Below, piece by piece: positions 8,532 through 16,888 of a stretch of DNA of 64,000 nt (the first letter of the stretch is position 1; each line of letters starts with the position of its first letter). Location: contig NZ_BCMJ01000003.1 of the NCBI RefSeq assembly GCF_002583405.1, forward strand, positions 1 through 64,000. Direction: 5' to 3'. This stretch comes from Secundilactobacillus silagincola (lineage in GTDB: Bacteria; Bacillota; Bacilli; Lactobacillales; Lactobacillaceae). The notes under the pieces were generated by a model that was given only the letters and a program-made list of their open reading frames with translations, was not told where the DNA came from and made no database searches. The translations under genes and the position numbers were made by a program.

Positions 8532-8975
8532 ATGATTGCAGATAAAAACGATAATACAATCAGCAAACAGCTGCATACAGCTTCTAATATGGCCATTCGA
8601 GTGTTAGAAAAAAGGTTAAAACCGTATGGTGTCAATCAGGCACAATTCTTCTTTATCCTTAAACTCCACGACGATCCTGGCATTACACAGGATCAGCTGG
8701 TACGCTCTGACAGCCGTCATCAAAGCAATGTTAATCGTGAAATTGCGAAGCTCGCTAAAATGGGGCTGGTGGATAAACGGCAGTCAGCAACGGATGGCCG
8801 ACGGTATGAACTTAAACTGACAGCGACTGGTGAAGCCTTGTATCCCAAGATCAAAGCTGCACTGGATGAGCAGGAAACGGTACTAAGTCAATGCTTGTCT
8901 GTAACGGATGGTCGGGTAAGCCAAGCTGATTTTGTCGCCATCCTCAAACAAATTGCACAACTGGATGCTGAGTAA
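8532..8975 (+). CDS. MarR-family transcriptional regulator
   Basis: The 147-residue protein has the MarR fold: helix-turn-helix GITQDQLVRSDSRHQSNVNREIAKLAKMGLV (about 56-86) and wing SATDGRRYELKLTATG. It begins 11 bp after the NmrA-like gene with a ribosome site overlapping that gene's stop region. As the third gene of the amidohydrolase operon it probably responds to an aromatic compound, and the duplicated palindromes at 6632 and 6749 are plausible targets. That link is inferred from position only. Confidence 0.88.
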   Translation: MIADKNDNTISKQLHTASNMAIRVLEKRLKPYGVNQAQFFFILKLHDDPGITQDQLVRSDSRHQSNVNREIAKLAKMGLVDKRQSATDGRRYELKLTATGEALYPKIKAALDEQETVLSQCLSVTDGRVSQADFVAILKQIAQLDAE

Positions 8976-8998
8976 TTCAAAAAGAAAGAAGGCTACTA

Positions 8999-9595
8999 AT
9001 GCCAGCATTAATAATTGAAGGGCACATCTATCCAAGTTTAATGATACCAGCAGATTATCAAGTGGTTGTGGATAAGTTAGTTCCCCGAAACGGCAAGCAG
9101 GTTCATTTGAATCGATATCAGCCTGCCGATTTACCCCAAGAAGCGTTGAACCGCGAACACGTCACTGTTATTTATGGTGACGGGGGTTACCTCTATTCCT
9201 ATAACGCGCTGACTCAGCCGTTAAGTGGGGCGCTGCCAAATGAAAAGCAGGCCTTCGCTAAAGCAGAGCGGGTCTGGCAAGAGATTGACCCTGATTACCG
9301 GGAACAGCTTGAAGAGTCACACTTATTGACGGGTCAGGAACGAACCTATGTGAATGCAGCCGGAAAAACGGTCAAGATTCCGTTGGAGTGGGCCAAGTAC
9401 GCCAACCTGGTCGACTCGGGTAGTTATGAATGGGTTGGTTTTGGACCAAATGGCCAAGTCATCGAATTTGAACGGGAAAGCTATTGGGACTTTTCAACTA
9501 ACCGTCAAAAGACAGAGATGTGGAACGGTGACGATTGGATTTTGGCTCGACGCGGGTTGGGACCACAGTTGCCGGCACCATTACCCATCGCTTAA
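8999..9595 (+). CDS. Uncharacterised protein, 198 residues
   Basis: I do not recognise a family. The protein has no signal peptide or membrane segment and is rich in Trp, Tyr and acidic residues in its second half, with WVGFGPNGQVIEFERESYWDF, so it looks like a soluble beta-rich protein. It follows the MarR gene by 23 bp with an AGAAGG-like ribosome site, which suggests membership of the same operon. A hairpin terminator follows. Confidence 0.6.
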   Translation: MPALIIEGHIYPSLMIPADYQVVVDKLVPRNGKQVHLNRYQPADLPQEALNREHVTVIYGDGGYLYSYNALTQPLSGALPNEKQAFAKAERVWQEIDPDYREQLEESHLLTGQERTYVNAAGKTVKIPLEWAKYANLVDSGSYEWVGFGPNGQVIEFERESYWDFSTNRQKTEMWNGDDWILARRGLGPQLPAPLPIA

Positions 9596-9621
9596 AACTT
9601 AAATTTACCAAAGTATTTTTG

Positions 9622-9669
9622 AAGCTCGATATTTTCAGTGTCACACTTACTGAAATATTGGGCTTTTAT
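9622..9669 (+). terminator. Terminator closing the amidohydrolase operon
   Basis: AAGCTCGATATTTTCAGT (9622-9639) pairs imperfectly with ACTGAAATATTGGGCTT (9649-9665), followed by TTT. Confidence 0.65.
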
Positions 9670-9690
9670 ATATGATAAGGAGAAAAAAAC

Positions 9691-10566
9691 ATGACTAAAA
9701 CCGTGATTATTACCGGTGCCAATTCTGGATTAGGGTTTGAAACAACTAAACAGATTGCAGCAAAAGGGGCGGACTACCAACTTATCATGGCCTGCCGCAA
9801 CATGCAAAAGGCGACAGCGGCCCGCCAACAAATCTTACAAGCTGTTCCAGACGCTAATATCATTTGTCTTGAATTAGATACCTCTTCATTGGGCAAAGTT
9901 CGCGCCTTTGTTGAGTCGTTTAAAAAACTCGATATACCGCTTTATAGCTTGATCTGCAATGCTGGGATGGGGAGTAGAAACGTTCATCAAACGGATGATG
10001 GCTTCAACCATATTTTTGAAACCAACTATCTGGGTCATTTTTTGTTAACACAACTGTTACTGCCATTAATGGCACCTGATGGGCGAATCGTCACCGTTAG
10101 TAGCGAACGCCATGATACACCGTTAAAGGGTGTGGCATGGCCTGGTGCAGAAGCCTTGGCATACCCAGGGAAGAATCGACAGGTGGATCGTCAAAGCTAC
10201 TCGTTTTCCAAACTATGTCTGATTTTGTTCAGTTATGAACTGGATCAGAGATTAAAAGCTGCTGGTAAAAAAATTACCGTTAACACCGTCAATCCAGGAC
10301 TGATGCCAGAAACTGGACTGATGAAACACGGACCACATTTTAATCCGGCGGTCTTTAGACGGTTTGCAAATATCATGGGCACCGCTAAAGGGTCTGGAAA
10401 GATGATTACGGACCTGGTGTGTTCTGAAAAATTTGCTAACGGAACCGCTAAGTACTACGACCGCAGCAGTGACAAGCCGGTGCCATCGTCAAAATTATCT
10501 TATGATAAACAGGCACAACGTGAACTTTGGAATTTCAGTATGAAGGCTGTGGGTTTAAGTAACTGA
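9691..10566 (+). CDS. Short-chain dehydrogenase, protochlorophyllide reductase/retinol dehydrogenase-like
   Basis: The 291-residue SDR has TGANSGLGFETTKQIA (about 8-23), CNAGMG, a catalytic serine in VTVSSERHD and the Y-x-x-x-K pair in YSFSKLC. The layout with ICNAG and NTVNPGLMPETGL matches the protochlorophyllide reductase/retinol dehydrogenase-like subgroup, which reduces hydrophobic or carbonyl substrates with NADPH. In a lactobacillus the substrate is unknown. An AAGGAG ribosome site lies upstream of the ATG. It lies between two hairpins and is probably monocistronic. Confidence 0.85.
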   Translation: MTKTVIITGANSGLGFETTKQIAAKGADYQLIMACRNMQKATAARQQILQAVPDANIICLELDTSSLGKVRAFVESFKKLDIPLYSLICNAGMGSRNVHQTDDGFNHIFETNYLGHFLLTQLLLPLMAPDGRIVTVSSERHDTPLKGVAWPGAEALAYPGKNRQVDRQSYSFSKLCLILFSYELDQRLKAAGKKITVNTVNPGLMPETGLMKHGPHFNPAVFRRFANIMGTAKGSGKMITDLVCSEKFANGTAKYYDRSSDKPVPSSKLSYDKQAQRELWNFSMKAVGLSN

Positions 10567-10886
10567 TCTTATATTGTTTTAGAACGACAAAAAGGAAGTC
10601 CAATTCATTTGCAAATTGGACTTCTCTTAAATTCTGAAGGGGAGGGCAATAGCAAAATTCGCTATGTCTATCCTGGCTTGATCTCCAGTCTAATGATTAT
10701 TTGTCGTCGAGTTGTGCCTTCGCAAATTAGTGGTATATTAATCTTGATAGTAATTTATCAAGCAGTAAGTGGCTGTGATCTCTTCAATGGGCTCACAGCC
10801 ATTTACTTTAAAAGAAGTCGGTTTGATTGAAATAAGGTATTAAATCCTCAATAATAAGGTTATCAAATGAGAAATGAGGTCATATC
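10567..10886. other. Intergenic region with two hairpins
   Basis: There is no convincing gene in these 320 bp. GAAGTCCAATT (10595-10605) pairs perfectly with AATTGGACTTC (10614-10624) and has a T-run only in the minus direction. GTAAGTGGCTGTGA (10765-10778) pairs with TCACAGCCATTTAC (10793-10806) and is followed by TTTAAAA. The second may end the SDR transcript or be a remnant element. An open frame spanning these hairpins has no ribosome site and is not coding-like. Confidence 0.5.
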
Positions 10887-11174
10887 ATGAAAGTGATTAA
10901 CGTGGAATTAGCGGTTAAACCAGGACAGCAGACGGCATACGAAGCCTTCATTGACAAATTGGTTCAGGGGTCACGTAACGAAGCAGGTAATGTGAGTTAT
11001 GATCATTTTAAGAAACTTGGTAGTGATACGGATTATGAGATTATTGAGCACTGGCAAGACGCTAATGCCGTAGCCTTTCACAACGATACACCGCATTTTC
11101 AAGCATTTTTGAGCGGGGTTGGTGACTTTCTGACGGCTGACCCAGTAATTATTCGCATGGATTATAATGAATAG
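10887..11174 (+). CDS. Antibiotic-biosynthesis-monooxygenase-fold protein (YgiN-like quinol monooxygenase)
   Basis: The 95-residue product is one ABM domain: MKVINVELAVKPGQQTAYE, then a central block SRNEAGNVSYDHFK with the conserved E-x-G-x-x-x-Y/F pattern, YEIIEHWQDANAVAFHNDTPHFQAF, and a short C-terminal strand. Such dimeric ferredoxin-like proteins oxidise small aromatic or quinol substrates without cofactor, or only bind them. A GAGG-containing ribosome site precedes the ATG. It converges on the lpd cluster across a shared terminator. Confidence 0.85.
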   Translation: MKVINVELAVKPGQQTAYEAFIDKLVQGSRNEAGNVSYDHFKKLGSDTDYEIIEHWQDANAVAFHNDTPHFQAFLSGVGDFLTADPVIIRMDYNE

Positions 11175-11190
11175 CATGTTCGTCTAAAAC

Positions 11191-11235
11191 AAAATGACTC
11201 CAAGGTGCCTTAGTGGCAACTTGAAGTCATTTTTT
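11191..11235. terminator. Bidirectional terminator
   Basis: AAAATGACT (11191-11199) pairs with AGTCATTTTTT (11225-11235) around an inner CAAG/CTTG and TGCC/GGCA stem. It lies between the converging YgiN-like gene and lpdD. Confidence 0.85.
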
Positions 11236-11237
11236 GA

Positions 11238-11633
11238 TTACGAGAATTCTTCGATTATTTTGGTTCGGGGATGACTGCTCAGATAATCACGGATCTGTTC
11301 ACCTAATTGTTGTGCCATGTTAGCCGTTGCGGCCATTTGTTGGGGAGTAATGCGATTAACGTGCAGGCCGCCAATAATAAAGGCGTTGTTCTGTAAAACC
11401 GGTGCGATAATTTTAGCAATCCGTTCGGTGAGGACGCCTTCTTGGTGATGGTGTCCTGGCCGACTTGGCAACGCAATTGTCCGTGTGGTTTGATGGGGGC
11501 TAACAATGGTCACAACACCATAATGTGGGACGTCACCGCCAGTAATTTCTAACAGGACATCTTGATTTTCGCGGGATAGTTTCGCACTCATCTCAAAACC
11601 TGCTTGAGCTACCCTGAATACTTTCTCAGGCAT
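11238..11633 (-). CDS. lpdD: Gallate/phenolic-acid decarboxylase subunit D
   Basis: The 131-residue protein matches the small third subunit of non-oxidative hydroxyarylic acid decarboxylases (LpdD, YclD/VdcD-like type): PHYGVVTIVSP, RTIALPSRPGHHHQEGVLTERIA and a C-terminal helix. Its role in the family is poorly defined, and it accompanies the UbiD-type catalytic subunit. It overlaps lpdB by 8 bp, so the two are translationally linked and co-transcribed with lpdC. The order C-B-D here differs from L. plantarum, where lpdC is distant from lpdB-lpdD. Confidence 0.85.
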   Translation of the reverse strand: MPEKVFRVAQAGFEMSAKLSRENQDVLLEITGGDVPHYGVVTIVSPHQTTRTIALPSRPGHHHQEGVLTERIAKIIAPVLQNNAFIIGGLHVNRITPQQMAATANMAQQLGEQIRDYLSSHPRTKIIEEFS

Positions 11634-12234
11634 GATGTTCCACCTGTCTGTTGGCTTTCTTAGCTGCCGTTAACCCTTGCCAACGAGAGCTATAATCGTT
11701 GCTCAAGTGTAAATGATCTAACAATTTCATCGTATTGTGATCGATTAGATCGTCAATTGTTTGAGGATTGTTATAGAAGGCGGGAATCGGTGGAATGATT
11801 TCTACACCCATCCGTGAAAGTTTAAGCATGTTTTCGAGGTGAATTTGGTTGAAGGGGGATTCACGAGGCACTAACAGTAGTGGTCGGCGTTCCTTTAGGG
11901 TGACGTCAGCTGCTCGAGCAATCAAATTATCAGCTAACCCGGTTGCGATGCCAGCTACGGTTTTCATGCTAGCTGGAACGATGACCATGCCGTCGTGCTG
12001 AAAACTGCCACTGGCAATTGATGCGCCCATATCACGATCGTCGTAGACCACGTTAGCTAACTCACGAGCTTCTTTTTCGGTGTAGCCAGTATTTTCAACG
12101 GCTAAGTTTTCCTTAGCCCACCGACTCATGACTAAGTGAGTTTCGACACTAGGGTCTTGGGCTAGTGCTTCGAGCAGACGGATACCGTAGATTGTTCCAG
12201 AAGCGCCAGTAATGCCAACAACAATTTTCTTCAT
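11626..12234 (-). CDS. lpdB: UbiX-family flavin prenyltransferase, decarboxylase subunit B
   Basis: The 202-residue protein has the UbiX signature: VGITGASGTIYGIRLLEAL at the N terminus, PASMKTVAGIATGLADNLI with the FMN-site serine, and LVPRESPFNQIHLENMLKL. UbiX enzymes attach a dimethylallyl group to FMN to make prenylated FMN, the cofactor of UbiD decarboxylases. The gene follows the UbiD-type lpdC by 32 bp and overlaps lpdD. A GGAGGAA ribosome site precedes the ATG. Confidence 0.93.
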   Translation of the reverse strand: MKKIVVGITGASGTIYGIRLLEALAQDPSVETHLVMSRWAKENLAVENTGYTEKEARELANVVYDDRDMGASIASGSFQHDGMVIVPASMKTVAGIATGLADNLIARAADVTLKERRPLLLVPRESPFNQIHLENMLKLSRMGVEIIPPIPAFYNNPQTIDDLIDHNTMKLLDHLHLSNDYSSRWQGLTAAKKANRQVEHHA

Positions 12235-12266
12235 CTAAATTCCTCCTTGATCAACCAAAACTCATG

Positions 12267-13739
12267 TTACTTTAAATAATCTCGCCAATTTGGCATTTCT
12301 TTGAAGCCAGCTCGCTTGAATTCGTGCTTCATGGTGTATGGCACGGTACCATCCAAGACCAATTTTGACGACATCCCACGAACGCGGATGCGAGCGGGAT
12401 CGTATTCTGGCAGTTCAGAAGGGTCTAGTGGGTGATTCCGCATGCCTTCGAGCACCATAATGTCACGGTCTGCCTGGAAACGGGTGTTGATCGTCCACAT
12501 AACGTCATTCCAATCGAAAATGTCCACATCGTCATCAACTAAAATAACGGTTTTTAATTCTTTAAATGCTGAGAATGCCAGAAGTGCGGCCTGACGTTGA
12601 ATGCCTTCGTCAGCTTCGTCGTCTTTATGAATCTGCATAATGGTCATGAGCTTGCCACCACCAGCTGGTGCATTATAAACGTTCTTCACTTTTCCTGGAA
12701 TAGCGCGGTCAACTAAGCTTAAAATGGAAGCTTCAGTTGGAATGCCAGCCATCGAAACGTGTTCTTCTGACGGGCCAATGGTCGTTTGAACGATTGGGTT
12801 ATCCTTCCGGTGGGTGACCGCTTTGATTTTAACCACGTTCACCGCTGGATTGGCGGTGCCATTATAACCTGGAAATTCCGGCATGGCATAGCCAGTATTA
12901 GTATTGATATCTTCCTGCATTTTTTCATTGGGTAAGATCTCAGCTTCAATGACCCATTCTGAGCGGGCAATCGCTTTAGCGTCCACCGTGGTGCCTTGAA
13001 CAACGTCCACGGGCTGATTTCGTAACGCACCAGCAACTTGCAGTTCGTTGTAGCCAAGTGGTGTTGTCGGCGGCTCGAAAGTCGCACCAATGGTAATAGC
13101 GGGATCCAAACCAATGTTGATGGTGATTGGCATTGGCTTATTTTCTGCTTCGTATTGTTTTAAGAATGCGCCAATATGACGGCCACCAGGCATGATGTAC
13201 ATGCCAATGGTGTCGCGGTCTTCTAGAACCATCCGGTGAATCGTGACGTCTTCTTTATCATCAGCTGGGCTGTGGCCATAAACGACCCCCATTGTGATGT
13301 AGGGACCCGCATCCTCGGGAGTGTTGGTTGGCGCAGCTAGGAGTTTACGAATGTCGAAGTCAGGATCACTAGCTAAATGAACCACTTCTTGAGCGGGTGC
13401 TTCTTCGTGTGTCACTTCGACCGGCTTGACCGGGTGAGACACAGCTTCATTCAGCATCTGTCCTAAAGTGTGGTAGTCGTGATGTAAAATCTTACCAACT
13501 CGTTTTCTGGAAGCCTGCAGGCCAATCAGTACCCGAGATTTGGGGAAACCTTTGACGTTATTGAACATCATGGTTGGGCCTTCTTGAGTCGGTCGTTGAA
13601 CTGTACCACCGGCGCCAATGTAGCGATAAACACCTGCTAAAACAGCGTTAGGATCAATTTCTTTATTGGTTTCATGATATTGTCCTGGAATTGATTTCAT
13701 TTCATCTAGCACTTTACGTAAGTCATATTTTTCTGACAT
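12267..13739 (-). CDS. lpdC: UbiD-family decarboxylase, probable gallate/protocatechuate decarboxylase catalytic subunit
   Basis: The 490-residue product has the UbiD domains: an N-terminal cofactor domain with the RVLIGLQASRKRVGKIL region, the central GGRHIGAFLKQYEAENK then INIGLDPAITIGATFEPP blocks, and a C-terminal domain with VDDDVDIFDWNDVMWTINTRFQ (a conserved acidic motif). It catalyses reversible non-oxidative decarboxylation with prenylated FMN. In Lactobacillaceae the family member LpdC acts on gallate and protocatechuate. Upstream is a strong promoter with a LysR-type site, and the LysR gene at 13860 is the likely activator. Exact substrate range is inferred. Confidence 0.9.
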   Translation of the reverse strand: MSEKYDLRKVLDEMKSIPGQYHETNKEIDPNAVLAGVYRYIGAGGTVQRPTQEGPTMMFNNVKGFPKSRVLIGLQASRKRVGKILHHDYHTLGQMLNEAVSHPVKPVEVTHEEAPAQEVVHLASDPDFDIRKLLAAPTNTPEDAGPYITMGVVYGHSPADDKEDVTIHRMVLEDRDTIGMYIMPGGRHIGAFLKQYEAENKPMPITINIGLDPAITIGATFEPPTTPLGYNELQVAGALRNQPVDVVQGTTVDAKAIARSEWVIEAEILPNEKMQEDINTNTGYAMPEFPGYNGTANPAVNVVKIKAVTHRKDNPIVQTTIGPSEEHVSMAGIPTEASILSLVDRAIPGKVKNVYNAPAGGGKLMTIMQIHKDDEADEGIQRQAALLAFSAFKELKTVILVDDDVDIFDWNDVMWTINTRFQADRDIMVLEGMRNHPLDPSELPEYDPARIRVRGMSSKLVLDGTVPYTMKHEFKRAGFKEMPNWRDYLK

Positions 13740-13768
13740 CGTTCATTCCTCCGTTTCCTTATATTTAA

Positions 13769-13831
13769 ATTATATGGGGAGTGAGGAGGTGGAACAATTC
13801 AGAATAGATGACTGAGTATGCCAAATTGGAA
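13769..13831 (-). promoter_or_regulatory. lpdCBD promoter with LysR box
   Basis: On the minus strand there is a -35 TTGTTC (13792-13797), a 17-nt spacer and a -10 TATAAT (13769-13774). Upstream is a T-N11-A LysR box with internal CCAA-A-TTGG (13819-13831). Its centre lies about 63 bp upstream of the expected start of transcription, the normal activation position for LysR proteins. Confidence 0.7.
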
Positions 13832-13859
13832 TAGTCGTTGGATAACAAAAAATGGGAGG

Positions 13860-14720
13860 CTATTTTTGCTGAATAAAGTTCCAGAAGCTGTCACTAGCAT
13901 GACTGTGGCGACCGGATTTTCGCAAAAAGGCTAATTGAGAACTCACAGTAGGGACTAATTTAATAGTAGTTAAATCTGGGAAATCCGTAAGGTCAACGGT
14001 CTTTTTCATCATAATGGATAGGCCGAACCCTCGGCTGATCATGCCGAGAATCAAGTCAATTCGCTGACCCTTATAGGTGATCTTGGGGGTTATTCCAGCT
14101 TCATCAAAGAGTTGCTGGATGGGTTGATAGGTATAGGTAGACTCACCCAGTAGCAGTAAGTCGCTGTTAGCAAGGTCGATGGCTTGAAGTGTCGTTTTAC
14201 CAGCAAGGGGTGACTTTTTCGGCAATACGACGCAAAATTCATCAGTTTCACTGACACAGGATTCAACATACTCGTTTGGTTTGGCAAACAACCGTGTGAA
14301 AACAATGTCAGCAGTGTCGTTTTTTAGTGCATTATCTACGGCATCATTTTCAATTTCGGTCAGTTGCAAGTTCACTTCCGGATGAAGGCGGTGGTAACTA
14401 GCAATCCGGTTGAAGGCTCGATATCCTGAAATGGAAGGTATCGTCATGAGTTTGAGAGACTCATCTTGTTTGGCTATCAAGGCATTCAGATCGTTAGCAG
14501 CAGTTACTACAGCTTGAGCTTTTGGTAGCAACGTTTTACCCATAGTAGTGAGCTGAACTTGGTGATGTGCTCTAGAGAAGAGGGTGACGCCCCATTCTTT
14601 TTCAAGGGATAAGATTTGTTTTGAAACGGTTGCTTGCGTGGTATATAGACGTTCAGCGGCTTCAGTATAGCTTCTGGTAGCTGCTACGGTGATGAAAGCC
14701 TGCAGTTTTTGAGTTTCCAC
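13860..14720 (-). CDS. LysR-family regulator of the lpd cluster (probable)
   Basis: The 286-residue protein has an N-terminal helix-turn-helix (YTEAAERLYTTQATVSKQILSLEKEWGVTLF, about 18-48) and a LysR effector domain (about 90-286). It is in the same orientation as lpdCBD, 120 bp upstream, with a LysR box between the two. An MHS-family transporter is also in the same direction further upstream. It is likely to activate aromatic acid uptake and decarboxylation when a phenolic acid is present, which is an inference from context. Confidence 0.85.
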   Translation of the reverse strand: METQKLQAFITVAATRSYTEAAERLYTTQATVSKQILSLEKEWGVTLFSRAHHQVQLTTMGKTLLPKAQAVVTAANDLNALIAKQDESLKLMTIPSISGYRAFNRIASYHRLHPEVNLQLTEIENDAVDNALKNDTADIVFTRLFAKPNEYVESCVSETDEFCVVLPKKSPLAGKTTLQAIDLANSDLLLLGESTYTYQPIQQLFDEAGITPKITYKGQRIDLILGMISRGFGLSIMMKKTVDLTDFPDLTTIKLVPTVSSQLAFLRKSGRHSHASDSFWNFIQQK

Positions 14721-14875
14721 TAAAACACCTCCAAGATGTTAATGAATGAGTCTATTTTATCACGCTTTCTGTCAAATTTAACGTTAGTTCAAACCCCGAT
14801 GCTACTGCGTAATTACGGCGAAATGAAGGGTCATTTGAAAGGGCTATAATTAAATTTGTTAAACTGCACGCAATT

Positions 14876-14916
14876 AAAAAAGCCGCGAACCACCTTTAAG
14901 GTGTGCCGCGACTTTC
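14876..14916 (-). terminator. Probable terminator of the MHS transporter gene
   Basis: An imperfect hairpin with core CACCTT-T-AAGGTG and flanking CGCG/CGCG pairs, followed on the minus strand by six T residues (14877-14882). Arm symmetry is imperfect. Confidence 0.55.
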
Positions 14917-14924
14917 ATTTATGC

Positions 14925-16244
14925 TTATTTTGTATAATCCATTTCTTTTGTTTCCTTAGTAGTTGCTAAAGCTAAGAATGAAACGAATGCCATTAATGCG
15001 AGGTAAACACCAACCGCGTGAATGCCCCATTGGCCAACCAGCCACGAAGCAATCGTTGGCGCGAAGGCAGCGCCTAAGATAGCAGAAGCGTTATAAGCAA
15101 TACCGGCACCTGAATAACGAGTGGCAGTTGGGAAGAGTTCTGGTAACAAGGCTGCCACAGGACCGTAAACAACGCCCATTGCGAGGAAGCCAGCAACTAA
15201 GAAGAATAAGCTACCAAATAAGTTATGCTGACCGTTCAAGAAGAATGGGAAGGCAATAGCAAAGGCCACGATGAGGCCAGTACCAAGCATCAGCACTTTC
15301 TTACGACCAAACTTATCCGCCATGATTGATGAGTAAAGGATCATCGCACCAAAGACGATGATGGATCCCATTAAGAGTAATAACCATTCCTTGTTGGAGA
15401 AACCTAATGCAGTGGTCGCATAGCTCAATGACCAAGTAGATAATAGGAAGAAAAAAGTGTATGAAACGGACATGGTCAAAGTACCTTGCAAAACTTGACG
15501 CCAGTTTTTACGAAATACTTGAACCAGTGGTGCTTTGGTAACAGTTTGTTTTTCCTGAGCCATCCGGAAGAGGGGTGTTTCTTGCATCCGACGGCGAACC
15601 CACAAACCAACAACCACGAGGACAGCGGATGCAAGGAAAGGAACGCGCCAGCCAAAGGCAGCCATCTGAGTTGGTGTCAGAACCGTTTCAAGGATGTAAT
15701 ATAACCCGTTGCACAAGAAGAAACCGATTGGGGCACCTAGTTCTGGGAAGGCACCGAAGAGGGCCCGCTTATTCTTAGGTGCGTTTTCAGTTGCAACTAA
15801 AACGGCACCTGACCATTCACCACCAAGACCAATGCCTTGGATGAAACGGCAGAGGCAGAGTAGAACGATGGAGGCCATGCCAAGTGAGGCGTATCCTGGC
15901 AAGAAACCAATGAGGACGGTAGAAACACCCATCAATAATAGCGAAACCACCAGTGAACGTTTGCGGCCCAATTTATCACCAAAGTGGCCGAAGATCAGGG
16001 AACCCAATGGGCGAGCGACGAAGGCCACACCAAAGGTTAAAAGACTCAGAATCATGGCAATGGTTGGGGTTACTTCTGGGAAGAAAATCTTTGGAAAGTA
16101 AGTCGCTGCAGCGGTGCCATAAGCGTAAAAATCAAAGAATTCAATGGCAGTACCAATCATTGACGCTAAAATAACGGTTTTTACTGGATCTCTTTCGATA
16201 GTGGTACTAGTAGAGCTTGTTAACGCTGGTGTTGTATTTTCCAT
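14925..16244 (-). CDS. MFS transporter, metabolite:H+ symporter (MHS) family
   Basis: The 439-residue, 12-segment protein carries the MHS signature after TM2: SLLTFGVAFVARPLGSLIFGHFGDKLGRKRSL, with the G-x-x-x-D-x-x-G-R-K motif, and a second RRRMQETPLF block between TM6 and the central loop. MHS members import organic acids with protons (ShiA, KgtP, ProP, aromatic-acid carriers). Its place upstream of a LysR gene and lpdCBD suggests uptake of the hydroxybenzoate decarboxylated there. It is not a sequence relative of GacP that I can confirm. Start: a CTGGAGTG ribosome site lies upstream of the ATG. Confidence 0.85.
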   Translation of the reverse strand: MENTTPALTSSTSTTIERDPVKTVILASMIGTAIEFFDFYAYGTAAATYFPKIFFPEVTPTIAMILSLLTFGVAFVARPLGSLIFGHFGDKLGRKRSLVVSLLLMGVSTVLIGFLPGYASLGMASIVLLCLCRFIQGIGLGGEWSGAVLVATENAPKNKRALFGAFPELGAPIGFFLCNGLYYILETVLTPTQMAAFGWRVPFLASAVLVVVGLWVRRRMQETPLFRMAQEKQTVTKAPLVQVFRKNWRQVLQGTLTMSVSYTFFFLLSTWSLSYATTALGFSNKEWLLLLMGSIIVFGAMILYSSIMADKFGRKKVLMLGTGLIVAFAIAFPFFLNGQHNLFGSLFFLVAGFLAMGVVYGPVAALLPELFPTATRYSGAGIAYNASAILGAAFAPTIASWLVGQWGIHAVGVYLALMAFVSFLALATTKETKEMDYTK

Positions 16245-16888
16245 ATGTATGTCACTCCAGTTTCCTAAATTTAGGTGATTAATTCATTGACAATATGTGT
16301 TGTGATTCCTTTCTGCAGATTTCCATAAAAAAATCGGGGATGGCTAGTTGATAAGAATTAGGCGACCTCGACTTTAGAGAATATTGAAACTATACCAGAG
16401 TGAAAATTAAAAGTAAATGGCAAATTGATTAAAAATTTAATTATTTTATTAGAAGAGGATCATTTGTGAATATAAAAAGCAGCTCGTCTTAGGGATAGGG
16501 AGGCGAGTTGCTTAAATATCGTCTCAGCGAGAATGCTGAAAGATTATGATTCAGTCAATGCTCCAAACTGGGACAGTAGTTTGGAAACGTCAACTAGCCA
16601 ATCCATGCTAGAAACAGTATCAACGTAAGAGGTCACTGTATGGGGGGAGTAGCACAGATTAGTAAAATGAAAGAGAAGTAGCAGGCTACTACTGTCTTTG
16701 AGTAATCAATCCACTGAATTGATTACGCCTGCATTTTATCAATTTTTAATTTTACCTGCAAACAAAAGCACTTGATTTTTTCAAGCTATTTTTTGGACTT
16801 TTCACTTAAATTAAGTAAAATATAGTTTGCCAGAGGTATTCAGTAATGTATATTGAATTCTTGTGACCAGCAAAGAGAGAAAGTGAAA
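16245..16888. other. Long intergenic region
   Basis: No gene is visible in 644 bp. A perfect palindrome CCTAAATTTAGG (16264-16275) is 20 bp upstream of the transporter start and resembles the CCAAATTGG core of the lpd LysR box. A stem AGCAGCTCGTC/GGCGAGTTGCT lies around 16478-16514 (with wobbles), and GTAATCAAT/ATTGATTAC lies around 16702-16726. The last 100 bp contain the promoter of the protease pseudogene. Confidence 0.5.

Noticed and set aside
10609-10830. A 73-codon open frame after the SDR gene
   Set aside because: It spans two hairpins, has no ribosome site and no family resemblance.
15486-16174. Several plus-strand open frames opposite the MHS transporter
   Set aside because: They are shadows of the transporter reading frame, with basic low-quality composition and no ribosome site.
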